Part shown: positions 1 to 10,049 of the stretch, one piece after another
How positions within the stretch are numbered: the stretch's first letter is position 1
Layout: every line of letters begins with the position of its first letter
DNA from: Marnyiella aurantia
Lineage (GTDB): Bacteria; Bacteroidota; Bacteroidia; Flavobacteriales; Weeksellaceae
Reading direction: 5' to 3'
Length of the DNA stretch: 64,000 nt
Assembly (NCBI RefSeq): GCF_014041915.1
Contig: NZ_CP059472.1
Location: 310,001-374,000 of the forward strand
The notes under the pieces: generated by a model
What the model was told of the DNA's origin: nothing
Databases searched by the model: none
Seen by the model: only the letters and a program-made list of their open reading frames with translations
Position numbers and translations under genes: made by a program

Positions 1-2
1 AC

Positions 3-3000
3 GAGGAAAAGAAAAGAAAAAAAATTCTTAACACGGTTAAAATTAATAATGAGGATGAAATCACATTTCCTGAACTGGAGTACATTAATTTAGTCGTTTC
101 CAAAGAATTAGATCAGGATGAATTCTCATACGCGAAATTCGGTATCAATAAATATTCAGATTTAACAAAAGAACAGCAGAACAAATTCAGTGAAAATGCG
201 GATATAGAAATACTTTTTGGCTTTAGACCATACGATAGTATTGGTAATTACTTTAAAGGTGCTCCAAATTTTTATTTATATTTTCCGCTATCCGAAGAAG
301 TTCATAATTTTAATTTTATTTTACACTGTAATGCCTTTTATCAGGGCGCATCCAGAACTTTTTTACATGAGGGAACTAAAAATGAAGGGGGCATCAATGA
401 ACGGTTATTTGAAGTTATAATAGAAAAGATAGATGATACACTTTCCCGGCTTTCGAAATCTGACAATGCCGCGGACAGTAAAAAGTTTCTGCATTTTTAT
501 GCAGCGCTATTAACTTCGGGCAGAAGCTTTACAAATACGAGAAGATGGATCGACCGACCTTTTGTGGATAAACTCGATAGTCTGTTATTAAAATATATAC
601 CGGTTAAAAAAAATAATCGGGATGAAGGATATATGGTCATCGACAGACCTGATGACGTTTTCATTAAAAAAACTAATCTTGATGTAGATTTTAATAATAT
701 AGATGGTGATAAATATTGGTTCTATTGGGATAATGAAAATTATGAAGACATCTGTATAAAAGCTTCCCAGAAACTTGCACTGAAAGATTTTACGATTTAT
801 AATTTACTCACTGTATCAAAGGTTGAGTACCAACGAATTAACAGTTGGCTGGATAATAATGATGAAAAAACTAAAACCTTTCTTAGAGAAGTTGCTTTAT
901 TGTCAGATGATGAGATAAAAAGTGACCTCTTAAAGTCAAATCTTTTTAATATTGACCTCCTTCATTTTTCAGATAAATCATTCATGTCTTTGAATGAGTT
1001 TGAAGACCGTGAATCAGAAGGTTACTTTCTAATTTATAAAAATCTTAAGGAGATCCGACATTTACTTGAACGTTCAAATCTCAAAATTTCCGTTGCTAAT
1101 ATCGACGAATTTAGGTTTGAAAGATTTTTTAATTACAAACAGAAAAAAGACAGTCAGTTAAGAGGCCATACGGATCTGACGAGATTTTTTTCTAGGCATA
1201 TTGCCGATGAATTCTTAATCAGATTAAATGAGGAAGAGAAATTTCAAATTTTTACCGCTTTCCGAAAGTTTCAGGATGATAATATAACCACTCGTATTAA
1301 AGAACTTAAACTTCTTTCTGATAACACAGGAAAACCTAAAAAATTCAAGAATATTCTTGCATCAACAGATTATCAATGGCTGGAACCATATATGGTACAG
1401 AAAGATAAATATTTCGATGAATACAGGCAATTTCTGATCACATCAAAAGAAGATATTTATCAGAATATTATTTACACTTATTGGAAAAAAATATTTAATG
1501 GGTTAGCATCGAATAATATGCTGACTGATGCAATATCAAAAGATATAGCTGATCTTTACAGCCTAAGTAAGTGGGAAGAAAAAGAACAATCATCACTGGT
1601 AGAAGTAAAATGCATTAAATATAAGAATGAAATAATTGAAGCTGAACCTGTTCTATACAATAGTGCTTTTCTGAAATTTGCTGCGGAAAAGTACACGGAA
1701 TATCAGGACATTTTACTTAAGTACTTTGATACTTATCTTCCAGATATTGAAAATTTAAAATTTGTCACTGCAGGCTCATTTAATTTAGAAGACCAGGAAA
1801 TACCAACGAGATTAAATAAAGAAAACCTATCTGAGGAGGAAATAAAAATAGTACTGGCATTCTTCAAAATCTTAGAATTAAGTTTCTTCGATGTCAATAC
1901 GATTAGTAAAGAAAGAGACTCATTCACAATTTCATCTAGAAATTCGCTGCATCAATTTTTTGTTTCCCATCCTCTAATTCTAGAGGCGGTAAATAAGTCG
2001 AATTTGAAGAATTCCTTTGTTTTACTACCTTCTGAATTTGTTGACTTTTCAAACGATGTTGCATATAACGAACAAAAAATTGCGGGCCATATAATTTCAA
2101 ATTTTACCGATTCCGGATTACGTCGGAATGACTTGTTTAGCGTATTGAAATTTGCTTCTCTGTCATCAAAAAAGACATTTCTGGAGTCAATACCCCACAT
2201 TATTATACATATTGACGGTATTGAATCCGATCTGATGAATGATTACGTGGCCGTACTGGGTGATCTGTTTTCGGGTAACTATTCAGACGAGGAATTAGAT
2301 AAAATCAGTGCTAAAATTAAACTCAAACATGGCGATGAAGAAATCAGTTTAAAATATGTTGATAGTGTCACCAGTACAGTAATCATTAAGGATCTTAACA
2401 ATAATGATATAGCATTATCCAAGTCAAACATATTGGGAATCGATTCAGACATCTGGTTTCAACGCATCTCAGATTTCCATCGAAAAACGGCAACAGAGGG
2501 AATAATATCTGCGAAATCCTCTGAAAAACTTTTTAAGATTACAAGCGAATCTAATAACGAAATGCTCAAAGAAGTATTTTGCAAAAGCATCCCATCCTAT
2601 AGAATCGAAAATAGCCATCAGTTAGCTTTTCTCTTATTTTCAAAGGTTTTCACCACAAAAGAGATAACGCAATTTTATATTTTTAACGCAAATAATGAGT
2701 GGCAAAAATTATCAGGTCAATATTATTTCCATGGAGATCAAAACGCTAAGTTTATTGAGCCGCAATTTATACTCCATGAAAAATTTTCAGAATTAGTTGA
2801 ACTCTTGCATCTAAGTACAAGTAGCATTCTTAATTATGGTCCGCAAAAGGAAGATAGTATTTCTACAACTTTCCTGCTCACAAATGGTGCAGATCCTAAT
2901 GTTTTAATTAAAGATTTATCCTACACATACAAGTTTGCGGATAAGATATCTGAAAGCGAAATGGAAAGGATTGAGTATTTGTACACCGGCTGGCGGGAGT

Positions 3001-5957
3001 TGCCTTTAAATTTGCGTAAGAGTTTTACTGAAAATTTCTATTTTGATAATTGGAAACAGTTTTTAGGGAACGTTGCTCCAATGTTCTATGCATACTCGGG
3101 ATGCACCTTTAACGACGATCTTTTCCCAGCTGCATATAACAAATGGTTAAAGGATAATGATGACAAAATAGCTTTATTAAGAGCGATAGGGTTGTCTGAA
3201 GAAGAAAGTTCTTTGTCAGAATTAAAACATTTCTTCAAGTCAAAAAAAACTGATGAATTTGATATCAGTCGATTAAAAGATATACATCCGGATTTATTAA
3301 TGAAGTTCTTAAAAAATTTATTTTTCACCCATTGCGCTTATAGTTACAATCATCTTTCCTTGGTCACGCAAAAATCAAAAATCGATTGTTTGTGCGAAAT
3401 ACTTCGAATAGTACATAATCAAGATTACACATACATATATTCTTTAGTATATGCCTCCAGAGATACTTTAAAACTCGATTTTGCTCAAAACCATGTTTTA
3501 AAAATTGCTAATAAGGATTTTATCATTGATGATCTTAACATTTATGCTTCAGACGAACTTTTTGAAGAAGATCGTATAGTATATCCAAAATTGTCGCAAT
3601 TAAATTATAAAAGTTCTGAGGAAGTGTATCTTCATGATTCCATTTCAAAAGAAATAGAATGTCAGGAAGAGGATAAAATTATTACTGAAAAATGGAGACC
3701 TGCAGAAGCTGTTTCTGTTAAATATTGCGACAAAATTACGGTGAATTATGATATTCCAATCTTTCCCAAATGGCTTGGTTTTGCCACAAGGAACATTGAT
3801 GATTATTATGTTAATATTATTAATCATTCGGATTATGGTTTTATATCATTTACAGTTTACATAGATAAAAATTATACTTTAGATTATGTCATTGAGCAGT
3901 TAAAAAAAGAAGCAAAGTATGGTGATATTATTCCTGATCTTGAAGAATTATCAAAAATTAAGAAAGATTTTATTACAAACATTGTTCACTCATTGTCGCA
4001 GATTAATCTTAACAATCTTGAGGACGACAATATTGTACAGTTAAAGAAGTTCATTGAACAGCAAGGCGTGAAAGAAGAACGACAGCAGCTTATTGCTTCT
4101 TTGAATAATAATGAAGAAGGATTGGTCAGATATTCATATCTGTGGTTCTACACTTATTTAAAATTACTTGGAACTTTTAACGAAAAATCAAGCAACCGTC
4201 CGCTTAGAAAAATATCATTTAATGCCATTGAAACCACTGGTAAAGACAAATTTTACCTCTTGTCAGGCAACAGCTCTTATCTCTCAGACAGTATTGATGA
4301 TGTTGATAAGCCTTCCTTCAAAATGGTTTTCAAAGATGGTACAAAAGAAATTTTGAACCTTGTTTCCATCTCAAAACAGCATCAGAACCTTATAATTCAA
4401 ACGAGCGAGAAGTTGTCGGAGGAAAAATTCAGAAATGTTTTCCAACTGGAAATTGAGTACGCTCCAATAACTGATCTGTTGGAAAAATTAACCATCGCTT
4501 TTGAAAAATTAAAGCATTGGGAAGATATTAAAGAAGTTTTGCCTTCACTTGAATATGTGTATGGCCCTCCGGGAACTGGGAAAACGCACAATATTTGCCA
4601 AAGAATTATTTCAGAAAATAAAGAAAACGCATCCGCAACTTTTTTTATAATGACTCCTACGAACAAGGCAGCTGACGTAATCGCTGAACGTCTACTGAAG
4701 AATGGTTTTACCAGCTTCCTCCGTTTAAGTGGTCAAACCTCTTTAAACCTACCGGAAGAATATTACACAAACAAATTGTTTGAAGATGATCTGGATGACA
4801 ATAAGGTTTTGATTTCCACAATTCATCGTTTGCCTTACTACGACTTATTCGATGGCGAATCTAATGAAAGATTACATAATTTTAAAAATCACTGGGATTA
4901 CATTGTGGTGGACGAAGCGTCAATGGTAAACTTACCGTATTTGGTTTTTGCACTTCTGAAACTTTCGGAAAGCAACCCACAAGCTAAAATATTGGTTGCG
5001 GGCGATCCTATGCAAATTCCTCCTGTACCGGAAGTTAATGATAGTATCCTGGATGAATTAGATATTGTGGAGGAGAACATTTACAAGATGATGGGTCTTA
5101 AAAGCTTCGATAAAAATAAACAGAATGAGGAAGTTCGTCAGATAGATAAAGTAACCTATCTCGATATTCAGTACAGAAGTATTCCGGAAATTGGAAATCT
5201 CTTTAACCACTACTCTTATGGTGGAAATATTAATAATGAACGTCTTACTGATAGTCAAAAGAAAATTCCCGAGCAATGGAAAAAAATACTGCGCGATACA
5301 TTTAATCTGGTAAATATTCCCGTAAACCAAAATAATGACCTTTACAAGGTCAATAGATTAATTTATAGTTCGTACCATCTATATTCCTGCATACTGACAT
5401 GTGAGATTCTGAAATTCTTAGACGATCACCGGGAAGATGACAAAGTGTGGACCATCGGCATTATAACTCCTTACAAGGCTCAGGCTATTCTGATAAATCG
5501 ATTGAAAGAAAACTTCAATCTCTCAAAAAATCTGAAAATTACTGCCGATACTGTTCATGGTTTTCAAGGAGATCAATGCGAAATCGTTTTCTTCGTGGTA
5601 AATCCCAACAATTACTATTATACAGGTCATGAAAAATCACTTCTTACAAAGCAGTACATCTATAATGTAGCCATAAGTAGAGCGGAAGATTACTTAGTAA
5701 TGATTGCTCCATTTGAAGATATTACCCAAAACACGCATCTTAATAGTCTAATGGAAATTCATGAAAATGAAAACCGTCGAGAGGCCATATGTCTTACTTG
5801 TGACGCGGTGGAAAAATTACTGTTTAAAAATGTAAATTTTATTGAGAAAAACTCTTATGTCACCACACACGACGACATAAATGTTTTTAATAATACTACA
5901 TGGAAATATTACATTAAAAAGGCTTCCACTGCAATTGATTTTCAATTGAATTTTTAA
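3..5957 (+). CDS. Giant sacsin/Hsp90-like protein with C-terminal UPF1-type SF1 helicase (5' partial)
   Basis: The frame is open from the first bases of the window, so the start lies upstream; the GTG at 564 is internal. At least 1984 residues are visible. Residues about 105-125 (LHCNAFYQGASRTFLHEG) resemble the segment that follows the GHKL/Hsp90 ATPase fold in sacsin-like proteins, so an ATPase is expected upstream (inference). A long mostly helical middle of about 1350 residues matches nothing I recognise. The C-terminus is an SF1 helicase: Walker A GPPGTGKT (about 1521), Walker B VVDEAS (1634), AGDPMQIPP (1666), QYRS (1722), VHGFQGDQ (1850) and VAISRAED (1888). A second helicase gene follows after 69 bases (33 if its earlier GTG is used). 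Very AT-rich codon use suggests transfer. A defence role is inferred, not shown. Confidence 0.85.
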   Translation, partial: EEKKRKKILNTVKINNEDEITFPELEYINLVVSKELDQDEFSYAKFGINKYSDLTKEQQNKFSENADIEILFGFRPYDSIGNYFKGAPNFYLYFPLSEEVHNFNFILHCNAFYQGASRTFLHEGTKNEGGINERLFEVIIEKIDDTLSRLSKSDNAADSKKFLHFYAALLTSGRSFTNTRRWIDRPFVDKLDSLLLKYIPVKKNNRDEGYMVIDRPDDVFIKKTNLDVDFNNIDGDKYWFYWDNENYEDICIKASQKLALKDFTIYNLLTVSKVEYQRINSWLDNNDEKTKTFLREVALLSDDEIKSDLLKSNLFNIDLLHFSDKSFMSLNEFEDRESEGYFLIYKNLKEIRHLLERSNLKISVANIDEFRFERFFNYKQKKDSQLRGHTDLTRFFSRHIADEFLIRLNEEEKFQIFTAFRKFQDDNITTRIKELKLLSDNTGKPKKFKNILASTDYQWLEPYMVQKDKYFDEYRQFLITSKEDIYQNIIYTYWKKIFNGLASNNMLTDAISKDIADLYSLSKWEEKEQSSLVEVKCIKYKNEIIEAEPVLYNSAFLKFAAEKYTEYQDILLKYFDTYLPDIENLKFVTAGSFNLEDQEIPTRLNKENLSEEEIKIVLAFFKILELSFFDVNTISKERDSFTISSRNSLHQFFVSHPLILEAVNKSNLKNSFVLLPSEFVDFSNDVAYNEQKIAGHIISNFTDSGLRRNDLFSVLKFASLSSKKTFLESIPHIIIHIDGIESDLMNDYVAVLGDLFSGNYSDEELDKISAKIKLKHGDEEISLKYVDSVTSTVIIKDLNNNDIALSKSNILGIDSDIWFQRISDFHRKTATEGIISAKSSEKLFKITSESNNEMLKEVFCKSIPSYRIENSHQLAFLLFSKVFTTKEITQFYIFNANNEWQKLSGQYYFHGDQNAKFIEPQFILHEKFSELVELLHLSTSSILNYGPQKEDSISTTFLLTNGADPNVLIKDLSYTYKFADKISESEMERIEYLYTGWRELPLNLRKSFTENFYFDNWKQFLGNVAPMFYAYSGCTFNDDLFPAAYNKWLKDNDDKIALLRAIGLSEEESSLSELKHFFKSKKTDEFDISRLKDIHPDLLMKFLKNLFFTHCAYSYNHLSLVTQKSKIDCLCEILRIVHNQDYTYIYSLVYASRDTLKLDFAQNHVLKIANKDFIIDDLNIYASDELFEEDRIVYPKLSQLNYKSSEEVYLHDSISKEIECQEEDKIITEKWRPAEAVSVKYCDKITVNYDIPIFPKWLGFATRNIDDYYVNIINHSDYGFISFTVYIDKNYTLDYVIEQLKKEAKYGDIIPDLEELSKIKKDFITNIVHSLSQINLNNLEDDNIVQLKKFIEQQGVKEERQQLIASLNNNEEGLVRYSYLWFYTYLKLLGTFNEKSSNRPLRKISFNAIETTGKDKFYLLSGNSSYLSDSIDDVDKPSFKMVFKDGTKEILNLVSISKQHQNLIIQTSEKLSEEKFRNVFQLEIEYAPITDLLEKLTIAFEKLKHWEDIKEVLPSLEYVYGPPGTGKTHNICQRIISENKENASATFFIMTPTNKAADVIAERLLKNGFTSFLRLSGQTSLNLPEEYYTNKLFEDDLDDNKVLISTIHRLPYYDLFDGESNERLHNFKNHWDYIVVDEASMVNLPYLVFALLKLSESNPQAKILVAGDPMQIPPVPEVNDSILDELDIVEENIYKMMGLKSFDKNKQNEEVRQIDKVTYLDIQYRSIPEIGNLFNHYSYGGNINNERLTDSQKKIPEQWKKILRDTFNLVNIPVNQNNDLYKVNRLIYSSYHLYSCILTCEILKFLDDHREDDKVWTIGIITPYKAQAILINRLKENFNLSKNLKITADTVHGFQGDQCEIVFFVVNPNNYYYTGHEKSLLTKQYIYNVAISRAEDYLVMIAPFEDITQNTHLNSLMEIHENENRREAICLTCDAVEKLLFKNVNFIEKNSYVTTHDDINVFNNTTWKYYIKKASTAIDFQLNF

Positions 5958-6026
5958 ATCTGAAAGAAGTGATGATAATTCTTTATATAAGTGCATCATT
6001 TAAACGTAACAAATGAAATAAATAAA

Positions 6027-9000
6027 ATGATCAATAAAACTTTACCAACGCGCCACATTTCAGCTAGAGTTCCATGGCACGATAATAAATGGAATGGAAA
6101 AACATGTTGCAATGTTTTAGATAATTCGTTTTGTCGTATCCTTCCGCTAATTGATAATAAAAAAGATGCTGCAATAGAAATAGAAGACCAACTTATTGAT
6201 GGTACTAATATGCCGCCTTGTGTCGCTGAAAAAGGAACTTTTCTATCGCCGCATCCTTTCTCAAGGGAAGTGAGTCACAGTTGGTCACATTTTAATTCTT
6301 TGTTTAAAGAATTCCTTCCAATGAAATATTTTCACAAGCCTTTCTCATTCAATGCAGTTCCCTTTCTTTGGATGATGAAAAAGAAAGGATCTGCGGAAAG
6401 GCCTCACTATTCTGATAAAGCCGGATTATATGAGTTGGATTATGATGTTGATCTTGAAAAGGAAGTGGATTCTAAATTAGGATTTGATGGCAATACATGG
6501 GTGCAGCATCCTCATAACCAAAAAGTGTTGCTTGATGCTTTTTTCGGTTGCCTGAAAAAAGAAAAATCATTGGTGTTTTTTTATAGCAAAGAAACGCCCT
6601 TATCCGAACCGAATGAACGCGTCGTTGTGGGAGTTGCTAAAGTACGTAATAATCCGTCGAATATTTTAGAGTATGAATATCCACCCGGATATAATGGCCA
6701 CAAGAGTTATCCTTGGGACAGATGCGTTGAACATACATTAACTGATAAACAGCCCGATGGTTTTCTGTTGCCTTACCACGAAATATTAGAATTTGCAAAC
6801 AAAAACAACCCGGATATTGACTTACGCGACTATGTTGCTTTTGCTGGCGATCATTTTCAATTCTCTTATGCGTCTGAATTAGTAGAACACGATACTGCCA
6901 TTGATACTTTATTAAATATTGCAGAAAGTCTAAGAAAATCTCAAGAGCTTCTCGGGAAGTCTTTCACATCAGAATTAGATTGGATTGATGAACAGATTTC
7001 ACAAATATGGGATATGCGTGGTGGATTTCCTGGAATGGGCTCAATCTTAACTGCCTTGCAATTTGAAAATGGAAATACAATTGCTTGGGAAATAGAAAAT
7101 CACATTAATAAGAAAGATGGTAATATCCTAACCACCAATCCATGGATGGTTTTTGAGGAAAGCATTTTGGATCCGGAAAAATACTTTGGAAAAAAAGGTG
7201 CTACATTATTTACACCAACTGCCCAAAAGGTTTGGAAATATATTTCCGCTTCAAAAAAAGAATTGTATAAACTTCTCAGCAGATGTCAGCTGAATAATGA
7301 TCAGGCAAAAAATATTATTGAACCAAATGCATATTCTGCGTCGGTTGAAGACATTAAGAACAACCTTTATCTTATTTATGAAATTTTTCGAAAAAAAGGC
7401 TTAAATTTTACTTTTAATCAAATTGACAAAGCACTTTTGCCCCCGGAAAAAATAAGGCAGGCTTTTCCTTTACCAACAGAAAGCGCGCTAACTGATGATC
7501 TTGATCTCAGAAGGATGCGTGCATTAACCGTATCTATTTTAGAAAACTCTTCCTTAGAAGGACATTCCCTCTTGCCTATCAACAATGTAATCGAGAGAAT
7601 AAAAGAAAAGACTGTTAACGACAGCTTTCCAATTAGTACCGACATTTTAACTGCAATAGCGGAAGAAGAATTTTTTCGGCAGGAAGTTTTGAGCATTCTT
7701 CCTTCTAAAGACAACCATATTCATTTTCTAAAATTGAACAGATTGCAGCAGATGAAGGAAGTAATTAGACAGCGTATAAATATTAATAAAATTAAAACTA
7801 AACCGTATAATATAGATAAGGATTGGTTACAAATTGTAAATAATCATCTTCCTTTCAATGAATTAAAAAAATCCGATCAAGATGAAGAGGATGAAAAACT
7901 AGCTCGTGAAGAAAAAGCTCAAGCGCTGAAAATACTTACGAACTATTCTTTCTCCGTATTGATTGGTCCGGCGGGTTCAGGTAAAACTACGTTATTAGAA
8001 ATTTTTGAACAGTTGCCTGAAATAAAAAATGGTGGACTGCTTAAGTTGGCTCCTACCGGAAAAGCCAGGGTGAAATTAGGCTCAAATGCTAAAACTTTGG
8101 CCCAATTTCTTCATCCTCACCGTTATGATGCCGCATCAGGTAATTATCATATTAACCCTGGGATATTAAGATCCTCAAATTATAAAAATGTAATTATAGA
8201 TGAAGCTTCAATGTTGACCGAGGAGCAATTAGCAGCGCTTTTTGATTCCTTAGGACCCGTTGACAGAATAATTCTTGTTGGGGATTATAGACAATTACCA
8301 CCAATCGGAACGGGACGTCCGTTTGTTGATATTATCAACCAGATCAAACCGGAAAACTTCCCCCAAAAAAATATATTTTCAGCAGATGCGTACGCTGAAT
8401 TAAAGAAAATCCGCCGTCAGACGACAGTTGAAGATAGAAGATGGGACGTGGAATTAAGCAGATGTTTTGGCGATAACCCGACAAAAGAGGATTTGGAAGT
8501 ATTCCATGCAGTATCTTCTGGTAAAATATCTTCCAAACATATTAGGTTGGTTAAATGGTATGATAGCAAGGATTTTAGGGAAAAGTTCGAAAGTGCGGTA
8601 ACTGAAGAACTCGAACTTAATCCAGAAGATATTGAAAACTCTTTTAACCAAAAAATCGGCGGAACCCTTTATAATAATAAGGTTTACTTTAAAGCTGGCA
8701 TATCTGAAAAAGCAATCGAACAATGGCAGGTTTTATCACCTGTAAATGGTTACGGATATGGTGTAAAGGAAATCAATAAATTTTTTCAAAAAAAATATAG
8801 GAGTTCCTATATTGCTGACGCACTGAATATTCAAAACGGAGCAAACGGTTTTTTCCAAAAAAGAAAAATTGCAAAGCCTGTCTTGGATGATAACATTGTG
8901 TATGGTGATAAAGTCATAAATCTAAAGAATACAACTTGGGAGAATTGGCAGCAAATAAATCCGTATTCTTCAAAAAACGAGGCGTTAAATTACATAGCCA

Positions 9001-9827
9001 ACGGGGAGATCGGAATTCTTACGGGTGAATATCGGGGAGTAAGCAGTGTTAAAAAAGGAGATTTTAAAATTGAGATAGCGTTTTCGACACAGCCTGGCTA
9101 TAGTTATGTTTTTAAAGAAAAAGATTTGGGCCCGGAAAGTAAATATTCATTTGAATTGGCCTATGCTATTACCGTACATAAATCCCAGGGGAGTGGTTTC
9201 AAGAAGGTCTTCTTTGTTATGCCTTCAAAAGGCGCGATAATGAGTAAAGAATTACTTTATACAGCTTTGACAAGACAGGAAGATAAAATAATCATTTTTC
9301 ATCAGGGGGATTTCCGAGATTTTATTAAGCTTGTTTCCACAGAAGCTTCAGCAACTGCAAAGAGATTTACGGATTTATTTAATTTGCCAGACATTAAGCA
9401 AATTGAAAAAAAATGGTATGATGCTCGATACATTAATATCAGTGAACGGGGGGAGCCAATGATAAGTAAAAATGAAGTAATTATCGCGAACTGTCTTCAT
9501 AAATATAACGATAATCTTACTTATGCCTACGAAGACAAACTTGTCCTAACTAAACCAGATAGAGTGATAAAACCTGATTTTACGATTGATAATCTGACTA
9601 CAGGTAAACGGTTTTATTGGGAGCATTTGGGGATGATGTCAAATGAAGTTTATCGAGAAAAATGGCTACAAAAACTAAAAGCGTATAAAGAGGAAGGTTT
9701 TGTTTTATTTGAAGAATCTAATGAAACAAACGAAAAGATACTAATCATTACAGAAGAAAATCCTAATGGAGGAATCAATTCACAATCAATTAATGACATA
9801 ATAAAAAAATATATCCTCGAAATTTAA
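6027..9827 (+). CDS. RecD2-like SF1 helicase with C-terminal PD-(D/E)XK nuclease-like domain
   Basis: About 1266 residues. The ATG at 6027 is preferred because the recognisable N-terminal motif (TRHISARVPWHDNKWNG, followed by two cysteines) begins just after it; a GTG at 5991 would add 12 residues. Numbered from 5991, the N-terminal 600 residues are unassigned. The helicase core has Walker A GPAGSGKT (about 658), IIDEAS (735), VGDYRQLPP, VHKSQG (1061) and ALTR (1092), the pattern of RecD/RecD2 helicases. The C-terminal 120 residues contain KNEVIIANCL (1159), KPDFTI (1194) and YWEHLGM (1209), whose spaced Glu, Asp and Glu fit a PD-(D/E)XK nuclease. It lies just downstream of the sacsin-like helicase and shares its AT-rich composition; the two probably form one operon. 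It could be repair rather than defence. Confidence 0.85.
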   Translation: MINKTLPTRHISARVPWHDNKWNGKTCCNVLDNSFCRILPLIDNKKDAAIEIEDQLIDGTNMPPCVAEKGTFLSPHPFSREVSHSWSHFNSLFKEFLPMKYFHKPFSFNAVPFLWMMKKKGSAERPHYSDKAGLYELDYDVDLEKEVDSKLGFDGNTWVQHPHNQKVLLDAFFGCLKKEKSLVFFYSKETPLSEPNERVVVGVAKVRNNPSNILEYEYPPGYNGHKSYPWDRCVEHTLTDKQPDGFLLPYHEILEFANKNNPDIDLRDYVAFAGDHFQFSYASELVEHDTAIDTLLNIAESLRKSQELLGKSFTSELDWIDEQISQIWDMRGGFPGMGSILTALQFENGNTIAWEIENHINKKDGNILTTNPWMVFEESILDPEKYFGKKGATLFTPTAQKVWKYISASKKELYKLLSRCQLNNDQAKNIIEPNAYSASVEDIKNNLYLIYEIFRKKGLNFTFNQIDKALLPPEKIRQAFPLPTESALTDDLDLRRMRALTVSILENSSLEGHSLLPINNVIERIKEKTVNDSFPISTDILTAIAEEEFFRQEVLSILPSKDNHIHFLKLNRLQQMKEVIRQRININKIKTKPYNIDKDWLQIVNNHLPFNELKKSDQDEEDEKLAREEKAQALKILTNYSFSVLIGPAGSGKTTLLEIFEQLPEIKNGGLLKLAPTGKARVKLGSNAKTLAQFLHPHRYDAASGNYHINPGILRSSNYKNVIIDEASMLTEEQLAALFDSLGPVDRIILVGDYRQLPPIGTGRPFVDIINQIKPENFPQKNIFSADAYAELKKIRRQTTVEDRRWDVELSRCFGDNPTKEDLEVFHAVSSGKISSKHIRLVKWYDSKDFREKFESAVTEELELNPEDIENSFNQKIGGTLYNNKVYFKAGISEKAIEQWQVLSPVNGYGYGVKEINKFFQKKYRSSYIADALNIQNGANGFFQKRKIAKPVLDDNIVYGDKVINLKNTTWENWQQINPYSSKNEALNYIANGEIGILTGEYRGVSSVKKGDFKIEIAFSTQPGYSYVFKEKDLGPESKYSFELAYAITVHKSQGSGFKKVFFVMPSKGAIMSKELLYTALTRQEDKIIIFHQGDFRDFIKLVSTEASATAKRFTDLFNLPDIKQIEKKWYDARYINISERGEPMISKNEVIIANCLHKYNDNLTYAYEDKLVLTKPDRVIKPDFTIDNLTTGKRFYWEHLGMMSNEVYREKWLQKLKAYKEEGFVLFEESNETNEKILIITEENPNGGINSQSINDIIKKYILEI

Positions 9828-9851
9828 ACCCCCGCCCAGCCGCAGCAAGTA

Positions 9852-9966
9852 ACATAATGACAATTATAGGCACAGGCCAGCCGCAATAACGTTGCCCTTC
9901 TCTCCGCTTCGCTGCGTTACGTTACGTGCAAACCAGCACCATAGTGCCTATAATTGGAAATTATGT
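9852..9966. repeat. 115-bp imperfect inverted repeat with 20-bp arms
   Basis: The outer arms (9852-9873 and 9944-9966) pair as 7 bp plus 13 bp (CAATTATAGGCAC with GTGCCTATAATTG), separated by a 2-versus-3-base internal loop. The 70-base interior has weaker internal complementarity around CGCAATAACG and CGTTACGTGC, so a long single-strand hairpin is possible. It begins 25 bases after the helicase gene stop. It is too bulky, and lacks a T-run, to be a simple terminator. It could be a mobile or recombination-site hairpin, but no integrase or reverse transcriptase is present in the window. Confidence 0.7.
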
Positions 9967-10027
9967 AAAATGCTTTCCTTTCCTTCGGGCAAGCCCTCAG
10001 GAGCCACCGCCTTCCGGCTCCCCGCTA

Positions 10028-10049
10028 CACAAAGTGTTCTCACTTCGTG
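10028..10049. repeat. Short hairpin CACAAAGTG-TTCT-CACTTCGTG
   Basis: Nine-base arms with one G/A mismatch around a TTCT loop. Closely related hairpins (cgaagtg-tcct-cacttcg) occur near 15739-15759, at the other end of the gene-poor stretch, so this is a locally dispersed repeat. Confidence 0.6.
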
